Part shown: piece after piece, positions 8,062 through 16,845 of the stretch
Layout: the number at the start of each line of letters is the position of its first letter
Position numbering within the stretch: the first letter of the stretch is position 1
From: CAVPNY01 sp963706905
Lineage (GTDB): Bacteria > Chloroflexota > Anaerolineae > Anaerolineales > UBA4823
Length of the DNA stretch: 64,000 nt
Direction: 5' to 3'
Assembly: GCA_963706905.1 (NCBI GenBank)
Contig: CAVPNY010000018.1
Coordinates: forward strand, 124,001-188,000
The notes under the pieces: model-generated
The model's database searches: none
What the model saw: the letters and a program-made list of their open reading frames with translations, nothing else
What the model was told of the DNA's origin: nothing
Translations under genes and position numbers: made by a program

Positions 8062-10419
8062 ATGCTCGATCTCAGTGATTTCTATCATTTGCCGCAGATA
8101 GATGGATTGATCACCCGGCTGGTCACGGGAAGCCCGGGGTTAATTGCGGTCGCTGGTCCGGACGGACGGTTACCGGCTGATACGCCGCCTGGGTCCGGTT
8201 TTTTACCCAGCGGGCGGGGTGCGATTTTCAGCATGCTGGTAGAAAAAACTCTCGCGGCCCATCCTGGGGGGCGGATTTATGTAGTCGCCCAGGATAAGGA
8301 TTTTTGGCGTGTGCCGCGCGCCTTCAAGCGCCGGGTGGAGTATCTGCTGGCGCAATCTCCCTTGAGCTACACTGATTGCCTGGCAGAAGTGCTGCGCATT
8401 CGCCCTGCAATCCTGGTCATTGATTGGCTCAATGAGCAATCAGCCGCGCTGGCATTGGAGATCGGCCACTCCGGGACACGCGTCATCTCTCAAATTGAGA
8501 CGATTTTCACCGGGTCAGCGGTGGCGCGGCATTTGCTTGATCTGGGAGCCCAGCCTGGACAGCTCTCCGGGCTGAAGGGGGCGTTGTCAGTCCAGCGCAT
8601 CCCCAGACTGTGTTCATCGTGCAAGCAGCCAGTGTTGCCTGATCCTGACCAGGTGGCTCGCCTGAGGGGTCATTATCCAGATCTGGCAGAATTATTGCGC
8701 CACAAGGGTCCACTGCTTCATGACCACCATGGAGTGGTTGCCAAACAAGAAGAGTCCATTTTTCGATCAGAAAGCAATGGCGATGCTGAACACGAAAGAT
8801 CTGATCATACCGGTTCTATTGGGGAGATCGGCACATTTTACCAGGCTGCTGGCTGTCCCGCCTGCCGCCAGACTGGGCGGCAGGGAGATATCTCTGTTTT
8901 TGATATTTTTATGCCTGATCCTGATCAGGCTGGACTCCTGGATCAATCCAGCCAACTGGCCTTGGAGACTTACTTACTCTACCTGGCTTCCCTGGGTGAG
9001 GTTGCCCTAACAGATTTCCTGGATTTCCATCAGGATCAATTCCGCCGCTCATTCCTATTGCTGCAAGCCAGCGAACGCCGCCAATTGGAGACACAAACTG
9101 CCTTTGAGCGCAAGCTGGCTGAGCAGGAGGCTGCTACAAAAGTGCTCGAGCAGCGCACCCGCTCCTTGATCTCGCTCCAGGAGATCGCTCAAACCTTGAT
9201 CTCCAGCTCCGGTCTGGATGACCTCGCCCGGCGGGTATGTCTGTCTGCGCGCGAATTGTGCAATGCCGATCGCGTCATCCTGTATTACCTGCATCCAGAT
9301 GACCGGGCCACTGTGCTCTCGGCTACCGGTTGGGAGCAATCCCGCCTGCCTGGCTTGTTATCCCGTGAGGATGTGTTTATTAAAGGTGTCTATCCCGACC
9401 CCCTGCCCTTTTCTCACTGGCCGCCGGGCATTCCGCCTCGCCACCCAGATATCGAAGGTGCAAAACTGCGCGCTGGTTTGTACGTGCCTTTGGTGACCCA
9501 GGAGCAGCCAGTCGGTTTAATGGTGGTGCACTCGACTATAAAAAACCATTTCACTCCCGGTGAGGTGGCATTGATTCAGGCTTTTGCCAACCAGGCAGCT
9601 CTGGCGATCCAGCGCGCCGGCCTGGTGGACGAGTTGCGCGCCAAAATCGGCGAGCTGCAGGCCGCCCAGGGAGAGTTGATCAAAAAGGGGCGCCTGGAGA
9701 GCGAGCTGGAGCTCGCCCGCCAGGTGCAGCAAAGCATGCTGCCGCGCGCCTTCCCCTCCATTCCGGGTTTTCAATTCTCCGCCCGCAGCGAGCCAGCCCG
9801 TCAGGTCGGCGGTGATTTCTATGATGTCATTGAACTGGATGGGGAGCATTTTGGCCTGGCGATCGCCGATGTGTCCGATAAAGGCATGCCAGCCGCACTG
9901 TATATGGCCCTCACACGCAGCTTGCTGGTAGCTGAAGCGCGGTGGGGCAGCTCGCCAGGCGCAGTGTTGCACAGCATCAATGACTTATTGCTGGAGCTGG
10001 CTCAACCGGGCATGTTCGTGACCATGTTCTATGGGGTGATTGACCGCCACACTGGACAGATGACCTACGCCTGCGCCGGCCACGATCTCCCAATCTTGCT
10101 GCGCGAGGGATATGCCCTGGAGCTACAGGCATCCGGTCACCCGCTGGGCCTCCTTGAGATGGATGAGTTTCAGTTATCGGAGCAGTGCATTGGTTTGCAC
10201 ATCGGTGACCGCCTGGTTCTGTACACAGACGGTCTGGTGGATGTCGTTTCGCCGGGCGGGAGATTATTCGATCGCGCTCAACTCAGAACCTTGCTTCAGG
10301 ATAAGGCGCATCTGTCATTGGACGAGATGAACGTAGCTGTCTTCGACGCATTAGCTGCCTACCAGGGTGGGGTGGAGCAGTACGACGATATGACGACTTT
10401 AATAATCGCAGTGAAATAA
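8062..10419 (+). CDS. SpoIIE-type PP2C phosphatase with GAF domain and degenerate GspE/PilB-like N-terminus
   Basis: A 785-residue cytosolic protein of unusual make-up. Residues ~1-300 follow the order of a type II secretion/type IV pilus ATPase: a P-loop region, a DxVE-like strand, a Walker-B strand (RPAILVIDWL), the 'ARHLLDLGAQPGQLSGLKGA' helix, and two zinc-binding CxxC pairs (CSSC about 184, CPAC about 265). The Walker A lysine and the Walker B glutamate are gone, so ATP hydrolysis is not expected. A coiled coil (~335-365) leads into a GAF domain (~370-535). The C-terminal PP2C_SIG/SpoIIE domain has the metal-binding motifs GGDFYD (about 582), IADVSDKG and YTDGLVD (about 720) and ends DDMTTLIIAVK. 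Such phosphatases act on anti-sigma-antagonist proteins in partner-switching cascades. No partner gene is adjacent. Confidence 0.85.
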   Translation: MLDLSDFYHLPQIDGLITRLVTGSPGLIAVAGPDGRLPADTPPGSGFLPSGRGAIFSMLVEKTLAAHPGGRIYVVAQDKDFWRVPRAFKRRVEYLLAQSPLSYTDCLAEVLRIRPAILVIDWLNEQSAALALEIGHSGTRVISQIETIFTGSAVARHLLDLGAQPGQLSGLKGALSVQRIPRLCSSCKQPVLPDPDQVARLRGHYPDLAELLRHKGPLLHDHHGVVAKQEESIFRSESNGDAEHERSDHTGSIGEIGTFYQAAGCPACRQTGRQGDISVFDIFMPDPDQAGLLDQSSQLALETYLLYLASLGEVALTDFLDFHQDQFRRSFLLLQASERRQLETQTAFERKLAEQEAATKVLEQRTRSLISLQEIAQTLISSSGLDDLARRVCLSARELCNADRVILYYLHPDDRATVLSATGWEQSRLPGLLSREDVFIKGVYPDPLPFSHWPPGIPPRHPDIEGAKLRAGLYVPLVTQEQPVGLMVVHSTIKNHFTPGEVALIQAFANQAALAIQRAGLVDELRAKIGELQAAQGELIKKGRLESELELARQVQQSMLPRAFPSIPGFQFSARSEPARQVGGDFYDVIELDGEHFGLAIADVSDKGMPAALYMALTRSLLVAEARWGSSPGAVLHSINDLLLELAQPGMFVTMFYGVIDRHTGQMTYACAGHDLPILLREGYALELQASGHPLGLLEMDEFQLSEQCIGLHIGDRLVLYTDGLVDVVSPGGRLFDRAQLRTLLQDKAHLSLDEMNVAVFDALAAYQGGVEQYDDMTTLIIAVK

Positions 10420-10476
10420 TCTCCCGATATCCCCTGACTTTGATGTTTAATTTGCCAATCAAATATATTTAGACGG

Positions 10477-11442
10477 TTATTTTCCACGTACGGTGGCAGA
10501 CATAGCTTCCATACGGTTGAACAGCTCCGGCGTCAGGTCAAAATGCAGCACCTGGGCGACGTGATGCGTCCAGCCGTACACGAAGTATAGCCAACCATCT
10601 TCAACCAATAAGTTGCGTGACTCGTGCTGGCGAAGCGCCTGCTGCATGAAGTCCAGCTCACCGCGATAATTGTAGTCCCAGGCGATACCATTCCTGGGGA
10701 ACAGGCCTGCATCAGTGATCGGCGAGCCGGGGGTATCCTTGCCCATGCCGGTGGCGTTGATAACGACACTGTTTTCGGGTAAGGCGCCCATGATGGCATC
10801 GTTACGGAGAGGGTCCTGGCTGCAAATATAGGTTACTTCGATATCGGTTTGCTGGTCTGCAACCATCTCCTGCATGCCGTCCAGGCGCCTCTGCGAGCGG
10901 TTAACAACGGTGAAATGCCTGGGACGATCGCGGAGGTCTGGTTTGTTGATTAAATGCAGCAAAGTTGCAACCGATGAACCGCCAGCCCCGAAGATCAGCA
11001 CATCGCTGCCGGTGCGGGCAAAATAATTCTTGCCGAGGAGGGTGTCCATGCTCAACCCGACGGTGATGGGATCCTTGGCATGGCCCTCCAGCCGCCCGTC
11101 CAGCTTAGAGATGCAAGAGACTTCGTTGCAAATCAATGCATAGGGGTCAAGATATTCGAACAATTCCCTGGCAGCCTCCATAAGGTCCATTTTATGGGTA
11201 GTGACCAGGGCGCCCAGCGAAAGCGGGTCGTATTTGATCTGGGCTACCGCCGCCCGGTAATTTTCGGGCTGGTCATGGATTTTTAGATCGATGCCTTCCA
11301 TGGCAATTTCCGGGCGGCCTAATTCCTTCGCCCACAGGGGGAAAACCTTCATTATTGATGATTTCCCGGTGGTCACCCCGATAAAGTAGAAAGTGGGCAC
11401 ACCTTTGGTGACAATCGGGTAAGGATGTGATATTTTCGACAC
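10477..11442 (-). CDS. Shikimate-dehydrogenase-like oxidoreductase
   Basis: A 321-residue protein with the AroE two-domain order. The N-terminal substrate domain contains the catalytic lysine region GALVTTHKMDL (compare NVTxPxK), and the NAD(P)-binding domain starts with FGAGGSSVATLL (about 170) and carries INATGMG. The usual SxS shikimate contacts near the N-terminus are replaced by TGKSS, so the substrate may not be shikimate. The protein is longer than classical AroE (about 270). It starts at a GTG, 8 bases after the aldolase remnant, and is the last gene of the operon read from 16.7 kb. Operon context suggests a polyol or sugar-acid substrate; that is inference. Confidence 0.72.
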   Translation of the reverse strand: MSKISHPYPIVTKGVPTFYFIGVTTGKSSIMKVFPLWAKELGRPEIAMEGIDLKIHDQPENYRAAVAQIKYDPLSLGALVTTHKMDLMEAARELFEYLDPYALICNEVSCISKLDGRLEGHAKDPITVGLSMDTLLGKNYFARTGSDVLIFGAGGSSVATLLHLINKPDLRDRPRHFTVVNRSQRRLDGMQEMVADQQTDIEVTYICSQDPLRNDAIMGALPENSVVINATGMGKDTPGSPITDAGLFPRNGIAWDYNYRGELDFMQQALRQHESRNLLVEDGWLYFVYGWTHHVAQVLHFDLTPELFNRMEAMSATVRGK

Positions 11443-11450
11443 GGTTATGA

Positions 11451-11702
11451 TCAGACTTGTAATATGGTCTTTGTTTGGTTAGCCAGGCACCAACCTATGC
11501 CAATATCATTTCGTCGCTCTGGTAACCTGTGCTGCTTTAACAATTTCGGCGGCGCGTTGGGGGTTGTATAGGTGATCTCAATGCCCTGCACACCTCCAGC
11601 TACCAGAGCTTCGACCATCTTGAGGGTGAGTTCGGGGGATGGGCCGCGGATCACGGCAATTAAGCCAATTTGGTGTAGACGTTCGAGAGTAGCTATTTTC
11701 AA
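11451..11702 (-). pseudogene. Truncated KDPG/KHG aldolase remnant
   Basis: The 83-residue ORF matches only the N-terminus of the Eda aldolase family (normally about 210 residues): 'IGLIAVIRGPSPELTL' and 'VEALVAGGVQGIEITYTT'. It then keeps a trace of the 'DIxIGAGT' strand (NDIGIG) before stopping. The Schiff-base lysine and most of the barrel are absent, so it cannot be an active aldolase. It overlaps the dehydrogenase stop by 4 bases (ATGA) and is followed closely by the AroE-like gene, so the original operon spacing is retained. An internal deletion is the simplest explanation. Confidence 0.75.
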
Positions 11703-12679
11703 GGGTGACTCTCTAATACAGGGTACTCAGGCGGTTCGCCGCGCAGCACTGCCAGGCAGTCGCGCAAAGCCATCCAGCCCATGGCGTCAGTTGCGCCATC
11801 GGTGTGTGAGCCGCAATGGGGGGTGACGATCACTTCTGGCAGGCTGAGCAGAGGATTATCCGGGCTGGGGGGCTCCTGGCTGAAGACATCCAGGGCTGCG
11901 CCGCGCAAGCGCTTATTCTGAATAGCCTGAACCAAGGCAGGCTCGTCAACCAGCTCACCCCGGGCGGTGTTGATCAGATACGCCCCGGGTTTCATTTTTT
12001 CGATAAAACCAGCATTCACCAGTCCGCGCGTCTCATCAAGTAGCGGCATGTGCAACGAGACAAAGTCCGCCTGACTCAAGACTTGCTCCAGCGGTAGTAA
12101 TGTTACGGCATACCGGTTGGCAGATGCGGCCTCGACCAGCGGATCGTAAGCCAGCACCCGGCAGCCGAAACCGGATAGACGCAAGGCGACCTGCTTGCCG
12201 ATGGTACCCAGACCCAGCAGGCCGACTGCCTTACCTTCCAGGGTGAGGCCGCTCAGGCGCGGCCACTCACCTTTGCGCGCCGCGCTGGCTGCACCCGGGA
12301 TGTGCCGCGCCAGGGATAACATCAGCCCGATGGTCAGCTCTGCCACTGAAACCGCGTTTGCCCCTGGTGTGTTGGTGACCAGGATGCCTCTCTCCCTGGC
12401 CGCGTCCAGGTCAACGTTGTCGACCCCGACACCGTAGCGGGCGATTACTTTGAGCCGGTCAGCGCTTTCCAGGGCAGCCCGATCGATGCCGTCCAGCCCG
12501 GCGATGAAACCGTCCACCCCCGGCAGCAGCCTGACCAGATCGGCTGAGGGGAGCGGTCTACCGGATGGGTTATAGATCACCTCGCCAACCTGCGCCTCCA
12601 GCTCGATCTTCAGACGCACGTCGTTCTTTGCATAAGAGGTTGGCGTGACCAGCACGCGGCAATCTTTCAAATCATTCAT
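11699..12679 (-). CDS. D-2-hydroxyacid dehydrogenase (phosphoglycerate dehydrogenase-like)
   Basis: A 326-residue NAD-dependent dehydrogenase of the SerA/2-hydroxyacid family. Visible features are the substrate-loop motif ARYGVGVDNVD, the Rossmann glycine motif GLLGLGTIGKQVA (about 148-160), the NAD strand YDPL, the catalytic Arg in INTARGELVDE, the Glu in DVFSQEPP, and the catalytic His in TPHCGSHT. There is no C-terminal ACT domain, unlike classical SerA. AGGAAGG just before the ATG gives a strong start, inside the end of the preceding small ORF. In this operon a role in oxidising or reducing a sugar acid is more likely than serine synthesis, but that is inference. Confidence 0.85.
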   Translation of the reverse strand: MNDLKDCRVLVTPTSYAKNDVRLKIELEAQVGEVIYNPSGRPLPSADLVRLLPGVDGFIAGLDGIDRAALESADRLKVIARYGVGVDNVDLDAARERGILVTNTPGANAVSVAELTIGLMLSLARHIPGAASAARKGEWPRLSGLTLEGKAVGLLGLGTIGKQVALRLSGFGCRVLAYDPLVEAASANRYAVTLLPLEQVLSQADFVSLHMPLLDETRGLVNAGFIEKMKPGAYLINTARGELVDEPALVQAIQNKRLRGAALDVFSQEPPSPDNPLLSLPEVIVTPHCGSHTDGATDAMGWMALRDCLAVLRGEPPEYPVLESHP

Positions 12680-12681
12680 GG

Positions 12682-12864
12682 TTACCTTCCTGGCGGTTGC
12701 CAGTGCGGGTTGTCTATGACTTTCGGCTGGTTGAGCATCTCCAGATGGGCCTGCTGGTCAAGATCCTGTCCTTTCATGGAGGACAGCGTGCGGATGGTGT
12801 GGTTATCGCAATGATTAGGGATAAAATCCGGATTTTTCTGTTGAAATGAGAATGGTTTGTCCAT
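12682..12864 (-). CDS. Small ORF, unrecognised; possible remnant
   Basis: A 60-codon frame between the phosphotriesterase and hydroxyacid dehydrogenase genes, ending 2 bases before the dehydrogenase ATG so that its last codons contain that gene's ribosome binding site. The sequence (MDKPFSFQQKNPDF... QPPGR) matches no family I know and lacks signal or membrane segments. Its position in the operon favours translation, but it may be the remnant of a larger enzyme. Confidence 0.35.
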   Translation of the reverse strand: MDKPFSFQQKNPDFIPNHCDNHTIRTLSSMKGQDLDQQAHLEMLNQPKVIDNPHWQPPGR

Positions 12865-12890
12865 GCGGACCTTGAATGCAACAATGATGT

Positions 12891-13862
12891 TCAGCTTGGC
12901 GGACGCGCCAGGCGCTCGGCGATATTGCCGCCGGTCAGGCGGTCGATGGTTGGCAGCGGGAGCTCCATGCTCTTGAGCCGAGAGCGCACGACTGTCACGA
13001 ATCCGGCCAATCCCGGACCTTTACCCAGTCGGGACCACAGCTCAGCTTCGGCCATATCAGTCGCCAGGGCAATTTGGGAGGCCAGACCGTTATGGATGAG
13101 CTTCTCCAACATCGGCCAGACATTCTTCTCCGGCTGATATTGAGGGCGGTAGAAGGTATCATATTCCAGTAAAGCGCCTTCCTGAGCCAGCTCCATGTGT
13201 AGACCGGCATCTGGGCGCTTATCGATATGGCAAATCACCAGCCGTCGCGGGTCGATGCCACGCTCCTTAAAGAATTCCAGGATGCGCTCAGCCTGGCTGC
13301 CTTTTTCGGTGTGGATGGCAATGGCAGTGCCAGTGAGGCGGCAGGCTTCAGCGGCGGCCTCCAGCAGGGTCTGGGGGGTATCCTCCAGCCGCGCTTCGCA
13401 GGCGACCTTAATCAATCCAACCCGGATGCTTTCGGCAATCTCAGTGGCCTCCAGAATGCTGTTGCCGATGGCGGTCATGAAGAGATCGCAGGCCTGCGCA
13501 GCGCTGGCTTGAAACAGCCAGAAATCCGGTGGATAGTAATGCCGGCGGTGAAAACCAGTGCTGGCGATTACATGCACTCCGCTGGCCTTGGAGAGTTCCC
13601 GGAGCTTGTGTGCGTTTCTCCCGCAGCCGCTGGGCTGGCAATCAACGATCGAACCTCCGCCTGCCTGGCGGTAATCGAGAAGTTCCTCCAGGATGGCAGC
13701 TTGGTTGTCCAATCGTGGCAGTCCGGCCTGGGCTCCCGGAACCGCCTCGATCCAGAGATGGTTGTGTGCGTCGGTGATACCCAGCTCAGACGGGTCAATC
13801 CAGCCGCACACCGTCATAACTTTGCGGTCAGCGTCGTTGGTGCCAGCAGATTCGATGTTCAT
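12891..13862 (-). CDS. Phosphotriesterase-family metal hydrolase (possible sugar lactonase)
   Basis: A 323-residue TIM-barrel amidohydrolase. The first metal site is ITDAHNHLWIE (HxH); the expected carboxylated-lysine strand reads IKVACEA (about residue 155) with the lysine intact; the next metal histidines lie in IAIHTEKG and VICHIDKRPD, and the final aspartate is in ALATDMAE. The family includes phosphotriesterases, and several homologues hydrolyse phosphorylated or free sugar lactones. With a sugar kinase and two dehydrogenases beside it, lactonase activity on an aldonolactone is the better guess, though substrate is unproven. The usual second HxH-type spacing is preserved. No signal peptide is present. 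Confidence 0.8.
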   Translation of the reverse strand: MNIESAGTNDADRKVMTVCGWIDPSELGITDAHNHLWIEAVPGAQAGLPRLDNQAAILEELLDYRQAGGGSIVDCQPSGCGRNAHKLRELSKASGVHVIASTGFHRRHYYPPDFWLFQASAAQACDLFMTAIGNSILEATEIAESIRVGLIKVACEARLEDTPQTLLEAAAEACRLTGTAIAIHTEKGSQAERILEFFKERGIDPRRLVICHIDKRPDAGLHMELAQEGALLEYDTFYRPQYQPEKNVWPMLEKLIHNGLASQIALATDMAEAELWSRLGKGPGLAGFVTVVRSRLKSMELPLPTIDRLTGGNIAERLARPPS

Positions 13863-14056
13863 CGCTTAATTACAACCTTTTTACCTGATAGTCATTGGCT
13901 TCTAAGAAGGCCTGCAGCGTATCTTTCGATGGATAGGTGGCGCTTATTAATGAAGAAGGTCAACCGTCTGGAATTAACGATCTCGGCTGCCTGGTGGCAG
14001 TCTTGCGTGCTGCAGGTGGTGGTGCGGGTGATAATCAATTCCTTTAATCCTGCACG

Positions 14057-15586
14057 TTAGATTGCTGACAAATCTTCGTAGAGCGGTTCCAGGGCTCGAT
14101 AGCAGTCATTGAATAGCTTATACAATCGGTCGTATTTATCTTCCAGCTCCTTGTTTGGGAGGGCGGTATCGATAATCGGGTTAATTTGCGCGGCGATCCC
14201 GAAATCGGGGAAGATACCTACCCCAACGCCTCCAGCGATCGCCGCTCCCAGTGAGGTGGCATCCTCCAGCAGGTTGGGGCGCACCACTGGAATGCCAAAA
14301 ATATCTGCCAGCACCTGTCGCCAGACACGGCCTCGGGCGCCGCCACCGATCACGCGCATCTCCTTGATCTGTGCGCCTTGTTGCTGAAAGGCCTCCAGGA
14401 TCACACGCAAATTGAAGCTGACGCCTTCCATCGTGGCGCGGATAATATCTGCCCGGCTGTGCTGCACCGTCAGGCCAAAGTAAACGCCGCGCGCCTTAGG
14501 GTTCCAGCGTGGCGAGCGTTCACCAAGTAAGTAAGGCAGATAGAGCAGGTTGTTCGCCCCTGGTGGGGCTTGCTCCACCTGCAGGTTCATCAGCTCGTAG
14601 GGGCTGAGTCCAAGCTGGCTGGCTGCCTCTATCTCTGGCAAGCAGAAATTGTCACGCAGCCATTGGTATGAGCCGCCTGCCGACTGCATCGATCCAGTTG
14701 GCGAGTACAGACCTGGATCCAGGTGGACAAAGGTGAAGGTGCGCAGGGTTGGGTCAAGGATCGGCTTATGGGTGGCGATCCCGATCCACGCTGACGAACC
14801 GATATAGGTGTAGGCTGCACCTTCGGCGACGACGCCAGCCCCAGTCGCCGCGCAGCAGCCGTCGCCGCCTCCGATTACAACCGGCGTCCCAGCCGCCAAT
14901 CCGGTTTGCTCGGCGGCCTGGGTGCTGACCTCGCCGACTACATCCGTCGAGGCGTGCAGCTCTGGGAGCAGCGCCGGATCGAGCCCGGCCGCCGCGATCA
15001 CCTCTACTGACCACTGCTTTGTTCCTAAATCGAGCAGGTTCATGCCTGAGGCGTCTGAATAATCGGTCACGAAACGTCCGGTCAGGCGGGCGACGATGAA
15101 ATCCTTGGCGTGCAAGAACTTATACGCCTGTCTATAAATGTCAGGCTGGTTATCTCGGACCCACATAATCTTGGCGCATGAATACGAAGAACTGATGCGG
15201 TGACCGGTGATCGCATAGCCTTTCTCGAAGCCGATGCCGTCAATGATCTGCTGCGCTTGTTGAATAGCCCGGGTGTCAGCCCAGATGATGGCATGGCGCA
15301 ATGGTTTGACCTGCCGGTCTACTGCCACTGCGGCCATCATCTGGCCGCTGAATACAACACAGGCGATCTCCTTGGGGGAAACGCGGCTTTCGTGCAATAA
15401 TTGTCTGGTCGATGCACAGACCGCCTGCCACCAGTCTTCTGGATTCTGCTCAGCCCAGTTAAAAGCTGGATAGTGAGTGCTGTAGGCGGAAAAGGAGCTT
15501 GCCAGAGACTGTCCCTGGCTGTTGAAGAGCGAAGATTTGTTACCTGTCGTGCCGATATCGTGAGCGAGGATAACGTTTGCGCTCAT
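14057..15586 (-). CDS. FGGY-family carbohydrate kinase (xylulokinase-like)
   Basis: A 509-residue sugar kinase. It opens with the phosphate-1 motif AHDIGTTGNKSSLF, has WAEQNPEDWW typical of xylulose/gluconate kinases, the catalytic-region motif NLLDLGTKQW preceded by SDASGM (Asp acting as base), the adenosine motif IGGGDGCCAATGAG, and the C-terminal VIGGGARGRVWRQVLADI. Both FGGY halves are complete. It phosphorylates a ketose or polyol; the exact sugar is not readable. It lies between the aldo/keto reductase and the phosphotriesterase-like gene on the same strand, with a gap of about 190 bases to the latter. A second, divergent FGGY kinase is encoded at 33195. Confidence 0.88.
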   Translation of the reverse strand: MSANVILAHDIGTTGNKSSLFNSQGQSLASSFSAYSTHYPAFNWAEQNPEDWWQAVCASTRQLLHESRVSPKEIACVVFSGQMMAAVAVDRQVKPLRHAIIWADTRAIQQAQQIIDGIGFEKGYAITGHRISSSYSCAKIMWVRDNQPDIYRQAYKFLHAKDFIVARLTGRFVTDYSDASGMNLLDLGTKQWSVEVIAAAGLDPALLPELHASTDVVGEVSTQAAEQTGLAAGTPVVIGGGDGCCAATGAGVVAEGAAYTYIGSSAWIGIATHKPILDPTLRTFTFVHLDPGLYSPTGSMQSAGGSYQWLRDNFCLPEIEAASQLGLSPYELMNLQVEQAPPGANNLLYLPYLLGERSPRWNPKARGVYFGLTVQHSRADIIRATMEGVSFNLRVILEAFQQQGAQIKEMRVIGGGARGRVWRQVLADIFGIPVVRPNLLEDATSLGAAIAGGVGVGIFPDFGIAAQINPIIDTALPNKELEDKYDRLYKLFNDCYRALEPLYEDLSAI

Positions 15587-15702
15587 CTTGCCATCCGATC
15601 AGGTTTTTCCGGTATCCTTGCGACAGACCAGTTCTAGCTCAAAGCATGAACGGTTACAGCGCTGCAATGCGTTGCAGTGCACTAATTGGAAACCAATGCT
15701 TT

Positions 15703-16686
15703 TTACCAGCGCTGGTGCACGCGCGGCCGGACGAACTGTTCGTAGATGCCCTGTGTTTCTTCCATCAGCTGCGGGCTCAGTGGGGGCAGGTCAGCAGCCG
15801 CGGCATTCTGATGGGCTTGTTCGGGATTCTTGGCACTGGGGATGGTGGTGGTCACCGCAGGGTGCATCAAGATCCAGCGCAGGGCAAGCTGGGCCATGCT
15901 CATCCCGGCCGGTACCAGCGGGCGCAGCGCTTCCACCGCCTGCAGCCCGATCTCGAAATCAACACCTGAAAAAGTCTCGCCCACGTCGAAGGATTCGCCG
16001 AAGCGGTTGTAGTTGCGGTGGTCGTCGGCTGTGAAGGAGGTCTGGCGCGTCATTTTGCCACTGAGCAGTCCGCTGGCCAGTGGCACGCGTGCCAGAATGG
16101 CGACCTGTTTACCCTGCGCCAGCCCGAAGAACAGCTCGGCTGGGCGCTGCCGGAAGATATTAAAAATGATCTGAACGCTTTGCAGGTCTGGATATTCAAG
16201 CGCCTTGATGCCTTCTTCGACTTTCTCCACACTGACCCCGTAGAAGCGCAGCTTACCGGCCGTAACCAGATCATCCAGGATGCCGAAGACTTCTGGCATG
16301 AAGTAAACCTGTGTGGGCGGGCAGTGAAGCTGCACCAGGTCAAGCGCCTCCACTTCCAGGTTCACCAGGCTGCGCTCGATGAAGGCAGTCAGGTTCTCGC
16401 TGGTGAAGCCCCCAGCGACATGGGGGTTGAGCCGCCGCCCGGCCTTAGTGGCCACGTAAATGCGTTCCGTTCGCTGCTTAAGCAGGCGGGCGATGATGCG
16501 CTCGCTGCGTCCGTCGCCGTACACATCCGCTGTGTCGATGAAGTTGATGCCGTTATCAATGGCAGTGTGAAGGGCATTAAGAGCGTCTTCCTCGCTGACA
16601 TAACCCCAATCACCGCCGATTGCCCAGGCGCCGAAACCAATCTCCGAAACGCGCCAGCCTGTCCGGCCAAAAGATCGATATTGCAT
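15703..16686 (-). CDS. Aldo/keto reductase
   Basis: A 327-residue NADPH-dependent oxidoreductase. The AKR catalytic tetrad is visible: Asp in FIDTADVYGDG, Tyr in the same motif, Lys in YVATKAG, and His in LVQLHCPP. The coenzyme-binding segment IPSAKNPEQAHQNAAA lies near the C-terminus. AGGAGGTGAACC before the ATG is a textbook ribosome binding site, suggesting this is the first gene of the catabolic operon running to 10.5 kb. It probably interconverts a sugar and its polyol or lactone; the substrate is inferred only from context. Confidence 0.9.
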   Translation of the reverse strand: MQYRSFGRTGWRVSEIGFGAWAIGGDWGYVSEEDALNALHTAIDNGINFIDTADVYGDGRSERIIARLLKQRTERIYVATKAGRRLNPHVAGGFTSENLTAFIERSLVNLEVEALDLVQLHCPPTQVYFMPEVFGILDDLVTAGKLRFYGVSVEKVEEGIKALEYPDLQSVQIIFNIFRQRPAELFFGLAQGKQVAILARVPLASGLLSGKMTRQTSFTADDHRNYNRFGESFDVGETFSGVDFEIGLQAVEALRPLVPAGMSMAQLALRWILMHPAVTTTIPSAKNPEQAHQNAAAADLPPLSPQLMEETQGIYEQFVRPRVHQRW

Positions 16687-16794
16687 GGTTCACCTCCTCA
16701 GATCGATTATATACTGACTCCATAAGGATTGTCATTTCGAAAAGTACTTTCTTCAAGGAGAGTATATCCTTATACCTGTATGTACATTAAACTA

Positions 16795-16825
16795 CAGCAC
16801 CCCTGCCGGTAAGCCAGGGGTGCTG
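16795..16825 (-). terminator. Terminator after the small membrane protein gene
   Basis: A perfect 11-bp GC-rich stem, CAGCACCCCTG (16795-16805) with 16815-16825, around a 9-nt loop. It lies 21 bases beyond the stop codon of the minus-strand gene at 16846. On the minus strand TAGTTTAATG follows, so the U-tract is poor. Confidence 0.55.
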
Positions 16826-16845
16826 TTGATGTGAATGCGCATGAA

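Noticed and set aside
13863..14038. A small minus-strand frame starting 'MIITRTTTCSTQDCHQAAEI' with a C-terminal 'QAFLEANDYQVKRL' in another frame, suggestive of a broken thioredoxin-like protein.
   Set aside because: The start would be a TTG with a badly spaced ribosome site, two frames must be joined, and no family could be named with confidence.
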